Below, piece by piece: positions 33,751 to 45,580 of a stretch of 64,000 bases of DNA. The stretch is from Dryococelus australis (taxonomy: Eukaryota > Arthropoda > Insecta > Phasmatodea > Phasmatidae). Position numbers and translations under genes: made by a program. The notes under the pieces were generated by a model, which saw only the letters and a list, made by a program, of their open reading frames with translations, was not told the DNA's origin and did not search any database. Numbering within the stretch: position 1 is the first letter of the stretch; every line of letters begins with the position of its first letter. The DNA lies in assembly GCA_029891345.1 (NCBI GenBank), contig CM056993.1, positions 274,278,900-274,342,899 of the forward strand. Direction: 5' to 3'.

Positions 33751-34560
33751 CTTCCATTTTGGAAGTTTTACTTCCATCAGAAGTTATTAAGGAAGTGTTC
33801 CAATTCGTGCAAAGTGTACTCTCTCTCACTCTTGACGTCTCAGAGTCTCCTCTCCGCTGTCCCAACTCCGAGGAGAGAGCACAAGAGGGAGAGTGAACGA
33901 TGATGTACACTCAGTGCTCACTCTTGCACCCTCTCTGGCAGCCATGTTGTTTTCAAGTCGAACTCCTAATATCCAGACATATATTTTGTTGTTTCTAAAG
34001 CAGTGTTATAAATATTTTATCAACAACTTAATCATTGCAATTGTGAATGTGTAACAATATTACATTTGAGATGGAACATAAATTATACTATGTTCACGTT
34101 TCATATAAGTTAATTGTGTGAATATTATTAAATACTGTGATTTGCACATAAGTTGTTTTTAATCATGCAAAAATAAAACAAGTTAAAATACCTTCCCATT
34201 TCATAAAATACTGTAGGCCTACATTTATTCGAGAAAAGTGAAATGCCAGCGATATTTTATTTCTCACTATTTATTACCTTTTCTGTCAGAGAAATAATGC
34301 TGAAGGCCTACAAAGGGTACAAGTCTCAATCCCCTAAAGTGAACCAGTGTGTGCCAGAGAGAGAGAGAGAGCACACTTTCGAGTTGATACACGGCCCAAA
34401 TTTCCCCTCATGTATACTTCAAATTTATCTTTCTGCTTTGATGATTTATTTCCCCTCTTATCATTTATTATTTGCCAAATCACTCTTGGTTTATAAAACA
34501 ATTACTTATATAGCTTCCCTATGACGCTTTAAGCAACGATATTTTAAAATGTTTAAAACG
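33751..34560. other. LINE continuation, then unassigned sequence
   Basis: On the minus strand 33800-33751 reads ITSDGSKTSKMEV, consistent with the LINE frame just N-terminal of SIADAFNSYF across the hAT-like insertion. Beyond 33800 there are GA-rich stretches (GAGAGAGAGAGAG near 34357) and nothing recognised. Confidence 0.45.
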
Positions 34561-34575
34561 AATGCTAAAAAAAAA

Positions 34576-34948
34576 TTACCATTTTCTTCTCACTCAAAAT
34601 TTCATCTAGAAGTGAACTGTTATTAAAAACTGATCCCTGAGTCGGGCTACTAGCAGAGTTACTAACTTCTTGTACAGGAGTACGGGTATTACGTGAAAAA
34701 TTACTACCACCTAATTCTTCAGCCAATTCACATGGCAAAACACTGTTCTTTCCATTCTGCAAATCTAGTTCTTTCACAGTGCTGTCACACACATATTGGC
34801 TTCGCATCCTACGTTTCTTTTTCATTTTGAAGCTGTTTTTTCCGAATTCTCTTAAGCTTTGGTATTTTTCTTGACAAACTGTTCCCATGACTGCATTCGC
34901 TTTTCTCATCATCCTTATTTTCGTTCCCTTTACAACCGTAATATTCAT
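34576..34948 (-). CDS. possible coding exon, hydrophilic, unknown function
   Basis: A 127-residue minus-strand frame, the longest open frame in this AT-rich stretch that lies in no identified transposon. It is rich in Lys/Arg early (KMKKKRRMRSQYVC) and in Ser/Asn later, ending LLDEILSEKKM at a good splice donor (ATG|GTAATTT, GT at about 34579). The Lys-Arg cluster could be a nuclear localisation signal. The frame overlaps another open frame at 34809-35015. I do not recognise it; it could be a host-gene exon, the N-terminal exon of a transposon protein, or chance. Confidence 0.25.
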
Positions 34949-35244
34949 TCATCGTACGTAAACACACCCATTCCAAAACAACTGTCTGATAAATTCGTGT
35001 TGAATAAATAAACAATCATCTAGAGATGACAGAATTCCATTCGATTAGTAGCTAAATTGAATTAGTCGTTTCATTTGTACAATAAATGAATCGATAAGTA
35101 CATTTAGATGAATTGTCAGAATCGATTAATTAAAATGAATATTTCAGTCGATTAATTTCACGTGAGGGTAGTATCAGCTGAAGCCAGTGTCCAACGAACA
35201 GCACGAATGTACACTGATGCAGTGCGCTTATTTCATGTGTATAA

Positions 35245-36150
35245 TATGTTTTGTTTTCAAGGCCCTTATTATTGTTGTTATTTTCGAGTGTTCAGATGTT
35301 TGTTTTAAACGTAGCCATTATAATTTGTGCAGTGGTAGAGTCTTCATTAATCACACTTGAAAACTGATGTGTGATGCACCAAGTGCATTTGTGCGACAAA
35401 TTTAATTTAAAGGATATTTCTTAAATATATTTCTATCGCCTGGGCGATGCAGTGTATTTGTGTAGTGTTAGATTTAAGCACTCTGCACATTAGCGCGACG
35501 CAATGTTATTTAGTATACTGGAACCTTTTCGTATCTTAGCTGCCCGAGACTCCACTGCCCCTCGCACCTACCCAGTGCTTACATCACCTGGGTAGGGTTA
35601 ATTTATACTTAAGTTATTTCATGTGACCACATGTCTTTTGCACAGTATTACCCGAGCTGACGGGTTCATAAGCATTACCAAATGTAAGCTTTTCCCAATG
35701 GGAATGTAATCATGAAACTGAATAAATTGCAGCAGTGACGAGTTACCATGTGTGGTTTATTTACAGTTTGCTGCAAAGCGTTTAAGATATGGGCCTTCTA
35801 CCACCAATTTTCTCAAAGTGTAACTTATTGTGCAAGTATGTCTTAAATGGTCACGAGTCGGCATAATAATTAATAGTGCCTTGTATCGGCATGTGGGGAA
35901 ACCAGATATTCCACAATGCAACAAGTAAGGGAGTTATTCAGTCAGTATTAATTTATTCTGCAAGGAGACAACTACACTTTGAGGATATGCCGCGGTCGTC
36001 GGCCGAACAACCCTGAGGAACGAGTCGACAGCTGCTCTCCGAATTCACAATATTGTCAACCCGACAATATCTGGGCCTTTGGTAATTATCTCCACTTAGA
36101 TTCCGAAACTATATTCACCGCTCCTCACCTAACCAATATCCTTAAACAAA
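35245..36150 (+). repeat. 5' LTR-like repeat of gypsy element B
   Basis: 35490-36150 is colinear with 43060-43660: shared blocks include GGAACCTTTTCGTA, GAGACTCCACTGCCC, ACCTACCCAGTGCTT, TTATTTCATGTGACCAC, GCAAGTATGTCT.AAATGGTC, AAGTAAGGGAGTT.TTCAGTC and CCCGACAATATCTGG. Upstream similarity to 42720 onward is weaker and the GC-rich block at 42910-43020 is missing here. Direct orientation on both sides of a gypsy coding region marks these as LTRs, but exact TG/CA ends and the target duplication were not resolved. Confidence 0.7.
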
Positions 36151-36837
36151 CAATTTTTCCAAACTATTCCAATAATTTTCCAGCAACTTTCTCGCATTTT
36201 CTCTGTATTTACCCACAATGAGGGGAAAATGTGGTGAACCACGCGACACGTGGCAGCATCGAGATGACTGCCAGATGACCCAATGACACCATAGAGGATG
36301 CAAGTAGCCAGTGAGGAAAGCGCACCAAAACAGCTTAGCACCGCCATTATTTCAGCACAAGGGGATATTGGCAAGAAAGTGGTGAGGAGCCGCCATCTTG
36401 GGACAGCGACGTGATGTTACAGCAGTGGGATAAAGGACAGGGTGAGTCCTACACGCCAACTCACCCCTCCGCACGCAATTGTGCCGTGCCACAAGAAGGG
36501 AGAAGGAAAACCAAGAATAGGGTGGAACATCTGGCCACTACTCCCCACACTCTCCACTGTGCTCCGAGGGGAACAGCTGAGAGCCCGCCATCTGTTGACC
36601 ACTGCCAGTACCATGCAGGATTGCCGCACTCGCGCAATACTTCCATGCCACGCTATTGCACTTCTGCATATAGTGATATCCGAGTACTGCACCTCCATGC
36701 CAGCTCTTCTGCGCTAGTGAGGTAGTGTGGTAGTGTGTTCAAACCGCCATGACTGGCCATATGTAGTACGGTGTGCCAGCACCACAGTATCTGCACTGTC
36801 TGCATAAAAACCACTGGTTGTAGTAGTATATATATAT

Positions 36838-38330
36838 GTGTGTGCACCAAGAATGCATGAGTCCCATGGAATTACACACTGCAACCAGACTGCGGTTCAT
36901 TTGCGACGAGTGCGTTGGACAGTTGACACTGGCAGCGAGCCCGGTTATCCAGGGTGCCAAACAGAAGAGAGCACGGGAAACAATATGCAAGCAATGCAAA
37001 TGGACGGAGATTGCATCACCATGGAAAACATGGTATGTCACGTCGAGAGTGAAGGAACAGACAAAAAGGGAGTGCAAGCCGAGGAAGTAGACTGCAAGAT
37101 CGAGGATATCTGTAATCACACATCACCTGCGGGCGGGGCCTCCATGACAACTGTCAATCATCCGGCACCGCATAGCCAGTGCTCACAACCTCTGCCAAAC
37201 CTACCCCTGATACCTCTATCACTCTCACCTATGACACCTTACCTACCCCAATTTTCCTCTTACCAGCCCACACCAGTATTTCCATATCAAATTCATAGCA
37301 TATTTCCCACGTATTTTCTAGCACCGACACCTCTAACATCTTTTCCTGCCAATAGCTACAGACCGCAACCTGCGTCCAGCTGGCAACTATAGAGGGAACT
37401 ACAACAAGAAGCAAAACAAGACAGAAGCAGCCAAGACACTGCCAGTAACCCGAAACGAACACCGACACAATTTCAATACGTACCAACATTTGATGGCATG
37501 GCAAGTGAAGACCCTAGCGCTTGCTTAAAGCAGTGAACATCACATCTGAAATGCTATGGGGTAGATGAAGACGAGTGGACCAGTTGCATCGGCTGCCAAT
37601 TACAAGGAGGAGAAGGGAAGTGGTGGGGAGCTACCAACCACTATGGCATGGAATGGGAGGAGTATGTGCAAACTTTTCAGTGCCGATATGGAAGTGTGTT
37701 TACATCCCTACAAGCGCAAAGCAATTTACTCTGGCAGGAGCAACAGCCTGGTGAATAACTGCCAATGTTCATCATGCAAAAGTAACACCTATTCAAGCGA
37801 TTCCACCCACAACTACCAGATCGCGAGTTACTGGAAATAATAGCTGAAACTGCCTTACCAGAGTACAGAGCTGCCCTACTACTTTTCCTGAACAGTAATG
37901 TGGAGGAGGGTCTCAAAGCTGCTATCATTCTGGAACGAAACCAGAACTCATCACGTCATGAGAACGGGACCACAAAATGGAGGCATGAGCAAAACAGCAG
38001 TAATAACAACACATAATGGGACCGGGCCGACTATCTCGCGAAATAGTTCATGAGCAAACTGGGACGGGACAGTGCACATGTGAGCAGTGAAAACATTCTG
38101 CGGTGCTGTGATAAGCTGACAGTACACGCAGCAACACTGGGCAAACAGGAGTGCGGTTTGACAAGAGCCAGCACCTGGATACCTACAAAGGGCCCATAAC
38201 AAGAGGGCGGGGAAACAGAAAGTAAGGGCGAATAAGCTTGACGTTTCTTTCACCCCAGTCATGTCAACAAAAACCAGCAAAACACCGCAGCAGGCATTCA
38301 TTCAGCAGGTGAGTGGGTGTCAGCCAAATT
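36838..38330 (+). pseudogene. Ty3/gypsy gag (element B), broken
   Basis: The frame 36838-37392 (184 residues) ends in a Pro-rich stretch with PYLPQFSSYQPTPVF, like the N-terminal half of some gypsy Gag proteins. The capsid-like part follows in shifted frames: PTFDGMASEDPSACL (37490), CYGVDEDEW (37550), WWGATNHYGMEWEEYVQTFQ (37622-37681), DRELLEIIAETALPEYRAA (37818). A Cys-rich trace near 38095-38165 may be a degraded zinc knuckle. Gag forms the particle that packages element RNA. Stops at 37527-37529 and later, plus frameshifts, show decay. Confidence 0.7.
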
Positions 38331-39493
38331 TATTTGTATCCTTGTGAGCATCAATGGTCACCACTGACATGCACTAATTGATACGGCCGCATTACACAAC
38401 TTTGTGCAGCCGCGTTTCATGAATCCCAGTGACATAACATATAGTAATATCATAATTATGCTCGATACTGGCCAAGTCAGTAACGGAGCACTGGGCCAAG
38501 CAACCATAATGGTAAAAGTCAGGGACCTAGAGACAATAACAAGTGCAATTGTAACTGCAGAGATTAAGGAAGATGCAATATTAGGTGTGCCATGGTTACA
38601 GGAACAGAATACTGTAGTTGCATCAGCGGCTAGGAGAATTCATTTCGGCGTAAAACAGCGGCGCACAGTGTACACTGTAGAGAAGGCAGTTGCTAGTGAT
38701 TTACCCCCTGTATCATTAGATAAATTCGATTATGAGATCCCGCAACAACATCAGGCGGCATTCCAGCATATACTAAGCAAGAGGAGGGAGGTTTTTGCCA
38801 AAACCGACGCGCTCAGAAGAACGACTGTAGGCGAACATGAAATTCCATTAATGCAAGAAGGGCCAATTTACGCAGTTCCATGGAGTTACATGCCACAGCA
38901 AACCAAAATAATTTGTGAGCAAGTTAAAGAGATGCTAGCAGATGGGGTTATCGATCCGACACTCAGTAAATATAACTCTGTCATCACATCAGCACCTAAG
39001 AAAGACAGAAGTTGCCGTTTCTGCATGGATCAGATCAACCAAGTCACATGTAACGATCTGCCACCTTATATCAGCATAAAATACATGCTCACAACACTCG
39101 GCAAGGCAATGGAAACGACATCACCAGACCTCAGAAGCGGATATTGGCAAATTCCCGTCAAACAGGACAACTGGGAGAAATCCGCATTCACGACACCTGA
39201 CGAGCGGCGATTCCATTTTTGCGCTGTGCCTTTTGGCCTCAAAATGAGCACCCACTATCTTTCAGTGAATGATGGTTCGTGTGCTGGATGGGCTTATCGG
39301 CGACCTTATGCTAGAGCACCTGGACCATGTGATTATTTGCTTGAGCAGTTGGGAGGAGCACATACATAATGTCTCCATTGTACTAGAGAGGCTAGCAATC
39401 AATGGACTTACATGTGCAGCTAATAAATTCCATTTGGGTAAAAGCAAGTTGAAATTTTTAGAGCACATTGTAGACGAGGATGGACACAACTAA
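38330..39493 (+). pseudogene. Ty3/gypsy protease and reverse transcriptase (element B), active site lost
   Basis: Protease trace: ALIDTAALHNFVQPRF at 38369-38415, with D-T-A where D-T-G is expected. The 321-codon frame 38404-39369 then carries VPWLQEQNTVV, the linker, and RT: LADGVIDPTLSKYNSVI (38937), KKDRSCRFCMDQINQV (38998), RSGYWQIPVKQDNWEKSAFT (39134-39193) and AVPFGLK (39223). The frame shifts near 39250 and continues at 39269 with EHLDHVII, then FHLGKSKLKFLEHIV. The YLDD metal-binding motif has become HLDH (39317-39328), so polymerase activity is gone even if frames were intact. Plus strand, same order as standard gypsy pol. Confidence 0.88.
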
Positions 39494-39499
39494 TCCAGA

Positions 39500-40140
39500 A
39501 TAGTTGAATTTAAAATAAAACCACCCAGCACCACGCACACACAAACACCTCCGCAAGTTTTTTGGCTTAGTTATTGTCTAAGGGAGTTCATACAACATTT
39601 CGCAGTAATTACCGTCTCTCTCATGGATCTTCTTTAACCCCAGAAACTGTTCGTGGTTGAGTCGCGGAAGAAAATTCATTCGAGGCAATAAAGAAAAGTT
39701 TCCGTTCTTGCGTCAAACTACCACATTATGAGCCAGGCAAACACCTTTATTTGCAGATGAAAGCCAGTTAGGAGGGGCTGAGTGCCGTTTTGTATCAATG
39801 TGCAGAGGACAGCATGGAGCGAGTCATCGATTTCACCAGCACAGAGTTAGGACAAGTAGAGTACAGATACAGTGTAAACGATCGGAAAATGTTGGCAGTA
39901 GTGTGGGTGGTGAAAAATTACATGCCCTACCTATAGTACTAATGTTTCACATTATGAACAGACAACAGGTGCCACGTTTGGCTACATGCTATGAAAGAGG
40001 CCCAAAGTAAACTCACCCGGTGGGCGTTGCTCCTACAGTCCTATGATATCACTGTAGAGCACGTCCCCAGGAAGGAGAATCAACTGGCAGACACATTATC
40101 CCGCCCACCTGTTGCAAGCATAGTGGTTTCAGACGAAGCA
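39500..40140 (+). pseudogene. RNase H region of gypsy element B, heavily degraded
   Basis: Located where RNase H is expected. Recognisable bits in changing frames are a STDTV/SVNDRKMLAVVWVVKN-like segment (39860-39920, the conserved 'K-E-x-A-V-V' region) and YDITVEHVPRKENQLADTLS at about 40046-40104, the very typical end of the gypsy RNase H domain. Many stops. Tether and active site cannot be judged. Confidence 0.65.
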
Positions 40141-40190
40141 TAATGGGATGAAGTTCTCTTCCCCCCACCTCCGCTCCAATTGCCGAGCAC

Positions 40191-41010
40191 GTGTTATTCC
40201 GTGAGGCTCAAGTGAACCAGGTACGAATTGTGGATGGTGATATTTTTGTAGATGCACCGTACTGGGAAATAGTCGAGGCACAAGGCAGCTGTATGGTAAC
40301 GAGAGGGAGAAAGGATAAATGTGCGAGAGAGACAGTGAAACAATGGCATGTGATGGATGGGAGGTTGAAAACATGCATGGCAAATAACAACATGAAATGT
40401 CGTATGTTTGTACCAGCTATGTGTTGGGTGAAAGTATTGGAACACGCACACACAAGTAACATAGCAGGGCTCCCAGGTGCACAGCAGACGATCCAAAACT
40501 TCAGAGAGTATTTCTTCTGGCCAGGACTCTCGTGCGACATACGAAATACCTGCAAAAATGTGTAATGTGCCAAACATTCTAATCACGCAGGACAGATGGG
40601 GTACAGCAGCAACAGCCCCACCTACCGAAACGAGCATTCGAGACCATAAGCCTGGACATAATGGAGCCGTAACCCCATACACCCAACAAGAAAAAGTTTA
40701 GCCTTGGCATCACAGACAATTTCTCGCAAAGGGTGAAGGCTTGTGCAATAAGAAGTGCAAGAGTTACCAACATCGTATAAGTACTGGAGCGAGAGTTTTT
40801 CCCCCAGCTGGGGCTACCCTAAGCTAGTGCTAACGGACAACAGAACACAATTCATTGGAAGGAAGTGGCAAGCAAAGTGCACCTGGTTGGGGGTGCAATA
40901 CTTGAAGGCAGCGGTGTACTACTCCAGAGCCAACCCCTCGGAGCACCGACACCAGGACCTGAAGGTACAACAACGGCTCTGGGTGGGTGAGGTACACACC
41001 AGGTGAGCTG
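40191..41010 (+). pseudogene. Ty3/gypsy integrase (element B)
   Basis: The 124-codon frame from 40191 contains the H2C2 zinc-domain sequence VLEHAHTSNIAGLPGAQQTI and YFFWPGLSCDIRNTCK (40432-40560). The catalytic core continues in other frames: a degraded ETI/SLDIMEP-like first-Asp segment (40640-40675), LVLTDNRTQFIGRKW (second Asp, 40821-40868), and ANPSEHRHQDLKVQ (Glu, 40929-40970). Three frames are used, so it is dead. The domain order and the sequence style of NPSEHRxQDLK match the gypsy pol of arthropods and echinoderms. Confidence 0.85.
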
Positions 41011-41029
41011 ACTATCTGCCTGCCACCCT

Positions 41030-42700
41030 CTTCGCCCTCTGCCGGTGTATGAACGCCGCAACAGGCCTGTCACCTGCCGATGTACAGTTGAGCCAAAACA
41101 TCAAGCTTCCCAGCGAAAGCAACTGCCCATGCAAAAGCACGAGCGGGAGTATGGAGGACAACAGAGCAAGACGAAAGAGGAAGAGGCAGAGAGACAGAGA
41201 GCAGAGAGAGAAACAGAAAAGGTACGCGGCTGGGTGGGTACCGCCGAGCAACTGGACCCCACCCGTACTCAAACCTGGAGAAAGTTAGTGTACGTGAAAA
41301 CACATCTGCAGTCGGTAGCCCGCCAAAACAGCTGCACCAGGCTCGCTGTGTGATGAACAGGCCTGCACCGGATTATAAAAAGGCTAAGACCAACCACCTA
41401 CCTGGTCCGCATGGGAAGAAGGACGAGATAGTATCACAGAGACACCATACACTTGTCACCCGGAGACGTCCGTGCCGACAACAATGCCGGCGATAATGTA
41501 ACCCATAATGGCACAACGCCTGCCAAGCCCGCAGTGCAAGGAAGAGAGGAGGAGTCTGGTGTGGCACCTCCTGCAGGTGGTCCCTCATCAGATGACGCCA
41601 TGTTGCCAATGACAGACAAGGCCACATCCCCATGGTGCCAGGATGACATAGGCCCAGTTTACGGAGGGGGCTTCGAACCAAGGGTCGAGTCCTCCTCAAC
41701 ACCTGTTGAAAACAGCGCACAGTAAGCAAGAGGGCAGATACACGCAATGCATGGAGGAGGAGCATAAGACCTGGAGGCTCACGACGGTGTTGTCGAATAC
41801 GAGCTCCAGGGGAGAACAACAAGCACAGAAGGTGGGTCAGTACCTGCCCCAGGACCACCAACAGTAGGTGACTAAGGCACGATGTCGCCCGGCACGGTGG
41901 TGCTGGTCAGGGCGTATCCGATGGCTGGCTACGCAGAGATCGATGGCACAGCATCTACCAGTGCAACCAGAAGAGATCTGGAACTGCAACCAATGGTGAC
42001 ACCTCTGTGAATGGGTCCCTCAGGAGATGACTTGATGCCCATCATCAGGACGCCGATCGTCGAGGAGGACAGCATGATGGAAGAAGCAACAGTGTCAACA
42101 CCAACTGGAGTATCACCCAAGGGTGACTAAATCCCCAGTAGTCGCTAGTCCGCCTAGCTACGGGCAGCGTCGTGGGGTTGTGCACAAGTGTAGTAGCAGT
42201 GGCAGCGACCATTGAGGATCATGCGACTTGTATGAGATTCATCTCTCAGCATGCCGATGTCCGCCACCTGCGGCATGCCGTACGTGTGTGAACATGAGAG
42301 CACCATGGAGATGGCAAGGACATGTGGAATGATGGCAGCAACCAACAGTTCCAGAATGTAGGGACTGGCAAGAAGCCGCTATGTGCTACATCCATGATGG
42401 GCAGTACCAAGAAAGTGCGTCTGTCATCAGTGACATCTGCAGCTGCAAACGGTCTCGCGAGGGGGAAGGCCCATTTTCCCGCCGCACCAGGGTTAATAAT
42501 GCAGTGTGTGTGCGTGCTCTACGAGCACAAGTACAGTCCAGTGTGGCTAGGAACGACACATGATCAGAGCAGAGTGAACGCGACCACGTGGGAATGGCAC
42601 AGGAATCCGAAAATAGACACAATGAAATTTCTGTTTTTTAATTTGTGCAATAAAAGGGCGAGATAAGTTCATGCGAGGGGACACAGCCATTAAAGACGCC
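41030..42700 (+). pseudogene. C-terminal pol extension of gypsy element B (low-complexity)
   Basis: After the integrase core, frames encode NAATGLSPADVQLSQNIKLP (the usual post-core segment), then a charged RKRKRQRDREQREKQKRYAA run (41170-41230), then 41453-41725 with LSPGDVRADNNAG and a Pro/Ser/Glu-rich tail. Beyond 41725 the sequence stays GC-rich but frames are interrupted. The long tail could be an integrase C-terminal domain, an extra ORF, or 3' non-coding sequence. Antisense open frames (41373-41861 minus and others) arise from the GC-rich composition. Confidence 0.5.
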
Positions 42701-42719
42701 TGCCTTCGCAGCTCTAAAG

Positions 42720-43690
42720 CCTTCAGTGTTTTCAAAGTGTCTTTTTGTAATTTTCTGTAATGTTCAAACAGGTGTCTTTCATCTCCACATCATCCACGCA
42801 GTGCAATGTTTTGATATAATGAATAGTATTTACAGGGTTAATTTTAGGAGTAATATGTAACAACCGGCATACAGGGTACGTGTCCGATTTACAAATGTTA
42901 TATGCAAGGAAGTAGTGCAGCGCGGGGTGCCAGCCCGCCAAGTTGGCCGGCACGCCGGGCAGAAAATGTCAGTAGTCGTTCGTCTTTGCGAGGGGTGTGC
43001 CACATCACGTCGGGGCTAGTGTTTCTTGTGCTTGGGCAGCCATCACCATTTTGGACTAATCATTTCACAGCAATAGTTATTTTATCTTACCGGAACCTTT
43101 TCGTACTTCAACTGTCCGAGACTCCACTGCCCCACCCACCTACCCAGTGCTTGCAAAGCCTGGGTAGGCTTAAATTGTACTTACGTTATTTCATGTGACC
43201 ACGTGTCTTTATGCACGATATTACCCGAGCTGATGGGAATGTAATCATGTACTAAATAAATCGCAGCAGTGACCAGTTACCACGTGTCGTTTATTTCCAA
43301 TTCGCATCAAGGAATTTAAGATACATGCCTTCCCAGCCAATTTGCTCAAAACATAACTTATTGTGCAAGTATGTCTAAAATGGTCACGAATCGGTGTAAT
43401 ACGTAACAGTGCTTTATATGTGCATTCCCACAGCGTAACAAGTAAGGGAGTTCTTCAGTCAGTAATAATTTTATTCTATGAGGAGACAACAACTGCACTT
43501 GAAGGATTTGTCGGCCGTACTACCCTGAGGAACGAGTCCACAACTACTCTCCGACTTCACAATATTGTCAGCCCGACAATATCTGGCGTCCTGGGTAATT
43601 ATCTCCACCAAGAATCCAAAACTATAATCACCGCTCCTCACTGAAACAATATCCATATTAACCAACACCTTGGCACTAGTTGTCAGCCTC
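42720..43690 (+). repeat. 3' LTR-like repeat of gypsy element B
   Basis: Partner of 35245-36150 (see landmarks there). It carries a GC-rich block (CCCGCCAAGTTGGCCGGC near 42931) absent from the left copy but present, diverged, in the copy at 43880-44600. AATAAATC at 43254 may be the polyadenylation signal. End points are approximate. Confidence 0.7.
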
Positions 43691-43879
43691 CGATACCTTG
43701 ACCAATGTCAGAGCGTAAGTGCAATGCAACTTAGTGCAAGGTGAAGAGCAAACACATACCACTGCACACACGTGTACTAAAAGGAGATTCAGTGTAACAG
43801 CGAGTAAGTTAACTCGTGTTAATTACAAGATGCTCAAGGACACATGTTCATGCAACATGACTACATAAAGCCCTATAAT

Positions 43880-44600
43880 ATTTTAAGTGCCCCCATGGTC
43901 CTCAGTGTAACTATTCATGTTTTTTTATATATTTTTTGTTCATCATGTGTTTCATCCTCACTTCATTTCATTGAGTGATTCCTGTTTATTAAAGGTTTAT
44001 TATGGCTAGTGTAATTGATTATGCCTCAATTGCAGAATGGTAAGCAACATGTGTATGTGCAGTGTAACTTTTGTGTTTAAGAAAGTAGTCTGCGTGGCTT
44101 GCGTGCCCGCCAACTTGGCTAGAATGCCATGCCAGAGAAGTTAGTCATATCTCCGTGTCTCGAGCGCATGGATGTGAGGACCGATGGGGTTGTGCAAATC
44201 ATTTAACTACAATAGACTTTTAATCACTAGAACTTTTATTTATTCATCCGCCCGATACTCGCCACCCCTCACCATCCCCTGGTTAGCATCGCCAGGAAAG
44301 ACATAATTGTACTGTAAGTATTTGTCACCCTCCCGCAATTTTATACAGTGTTACCCTGCCGGCGGTTCAAGCACGGCAACTGTATTTAAAGTTGTTTCGG
44401 TGAGAAACTTAATAAAACCTATTGAACTTACGTATGAGTATGCATTTTCATTCGGATTGCTTATGAGCTTTAGGGGCATGGGTCCCCACCTTTCCTGCCA
44501 ATTCATGAGTGTATTATTCAAAGTGTTTTATGAGTATTTTCAGTGTTTTGTATCTTTGTTTACTTAATTGATGGGTGTGTGAGTCGCACTAAGACCTCAC
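43880..44600 (+). repeat. third, more diverged LTR copy next to the gypsy B 3' LTR
   Basis: GCCCGCCAACTTGGCTAGAA near 44106 aligns with GCCCGCCAAGTTGGCCGGCA near 42930. CACCATCCCCTGGTTAGCAT and AATTGTACTGTAAGTATTTG align with the corresponding pieces at 43135-43190. Same orientation. It is a solo or fragmentary LTR of a related subfamily. Confidence 0.55.
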
Positions 44601-44639
44601 TGTGTAACATCTGCATAATTGGTTAAGTGTTAAGACGCC

Positions 44640-45580
44640 TGGAGCAACACTAGAAGGATGCTGTCTTTGGCCATCAGCACACGACCTTGAGTAAAGCATT
44701 CAGCTCTAAAATAACTTGGAATTGCAGCCCTGCAATGTCGGGCCCAAGAACTACACCAGAGGTTTGGAGAGAATTCACAGTAAATATCCTACCCGAACTC
44801 ACAACCTTAAAGTTGACCACTTTTGCTCCGTCATCCTACCATCACATGGTTGCCCTGAAGATCCTTTGTCGAGATCTGCAACAGAAATACAATTTTTATT
44901 TCTTACTTACTAGGCATCTTACTCAAGACTGCATTGAAGATCTTTTTTCTGTCATCAGGTTCTAAGGAGGAAACAACACTACCCCTGATTCAACCAAGAT
45001 TAGAACAATATTGAGAAGTGTTACAACGAATCAGCTACCAAAACCATTTGAAGATAGCAATTGCGAAGTTGATTTAACCCAGTTTATACTGGAAAATATG
45101 TTAATCGAAAAACAGAAAATAAATTTATCTGTGACCCCAAAACAATTTGCCAAAACATTTATGAATCTGCTGCTTTTGAAAGAGAAACTAATTCGGATAT
45201 TGTTATCATGAATTCCACATCCTATGTTACAGGCTGGGACATTTCAAGGCTGAAACGTGATAACTGCAAGGGGAAACATTCGACTCTAAATGCTGTGCTG
45301 CTCGATTCAAATAATGTCCACATTTACTCAAAACAATGTGATGGAACAAATTTGATGTACCCAAACCAGGTAGTAGCGGATTTGTGCGATGGTGTCGATA
45401 AATGCAATGCAATGTTTTTTAAAAGATATCTTCAAGAAAATAGGGAATGTGTTATTAATGCAGATTTTATGTTGGCAACCGACAGTAATATGTGATGATT
45501 GCAAGCAGTTGTTTTATGACACATGTATAAATGTTTTGATAAAATGTTATGTTAATGAGAAAAATGAAGAATTATAATCA
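44640..45580 (+). pseudogene. second P-element/THAP9-like transposase, C-terminal fragment
   Basis: Plus-strand frames: VALKILCRDLQQKYNFYFLL then TRHLTQDCIEDLFSVIRF (44854-44965), followed out of frame by GGNN-TTPDSTKIRTILRSV (44968-45025), NCEVDLTQFILEN (45059) and YVTGWDISRLKRDNCKGKHS (45220-45285), then FFKRYLQENRECVINADF. L-Q-DCIE-LFS-IR and the closing C-rich region are the C-terminal half of the P/THAP9 transposase. It is on the opposite strand from the 3.8-8.1 kb gene and differs in sequence (FLLTRHLTQDCIEDLF versus YKLSQDHLEIFF-type), so it belongs to a different subfamily. The N-terminal half and THAP domain are absent; at least three frameshifts or stops. Confidence 0.82.

Noticed and set aside
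35010..35170. TAGAGATGACAGAATTCC as a hAT terminus
   Set aside because: No matching inverted end or 8-bp duplication could be found nearby.
40194..40682. 162-residue minus-strand open frame
   Set aside because: Antisense shadow of the H2C2 integrase region of gypsy element B.
41373..41861. 162-residue minus-strand frame rich in Leu/Arg/His
   Set aside because: Arises from GC-rich sequence antisense to the pol C-terminal extension. No recognisable domain.
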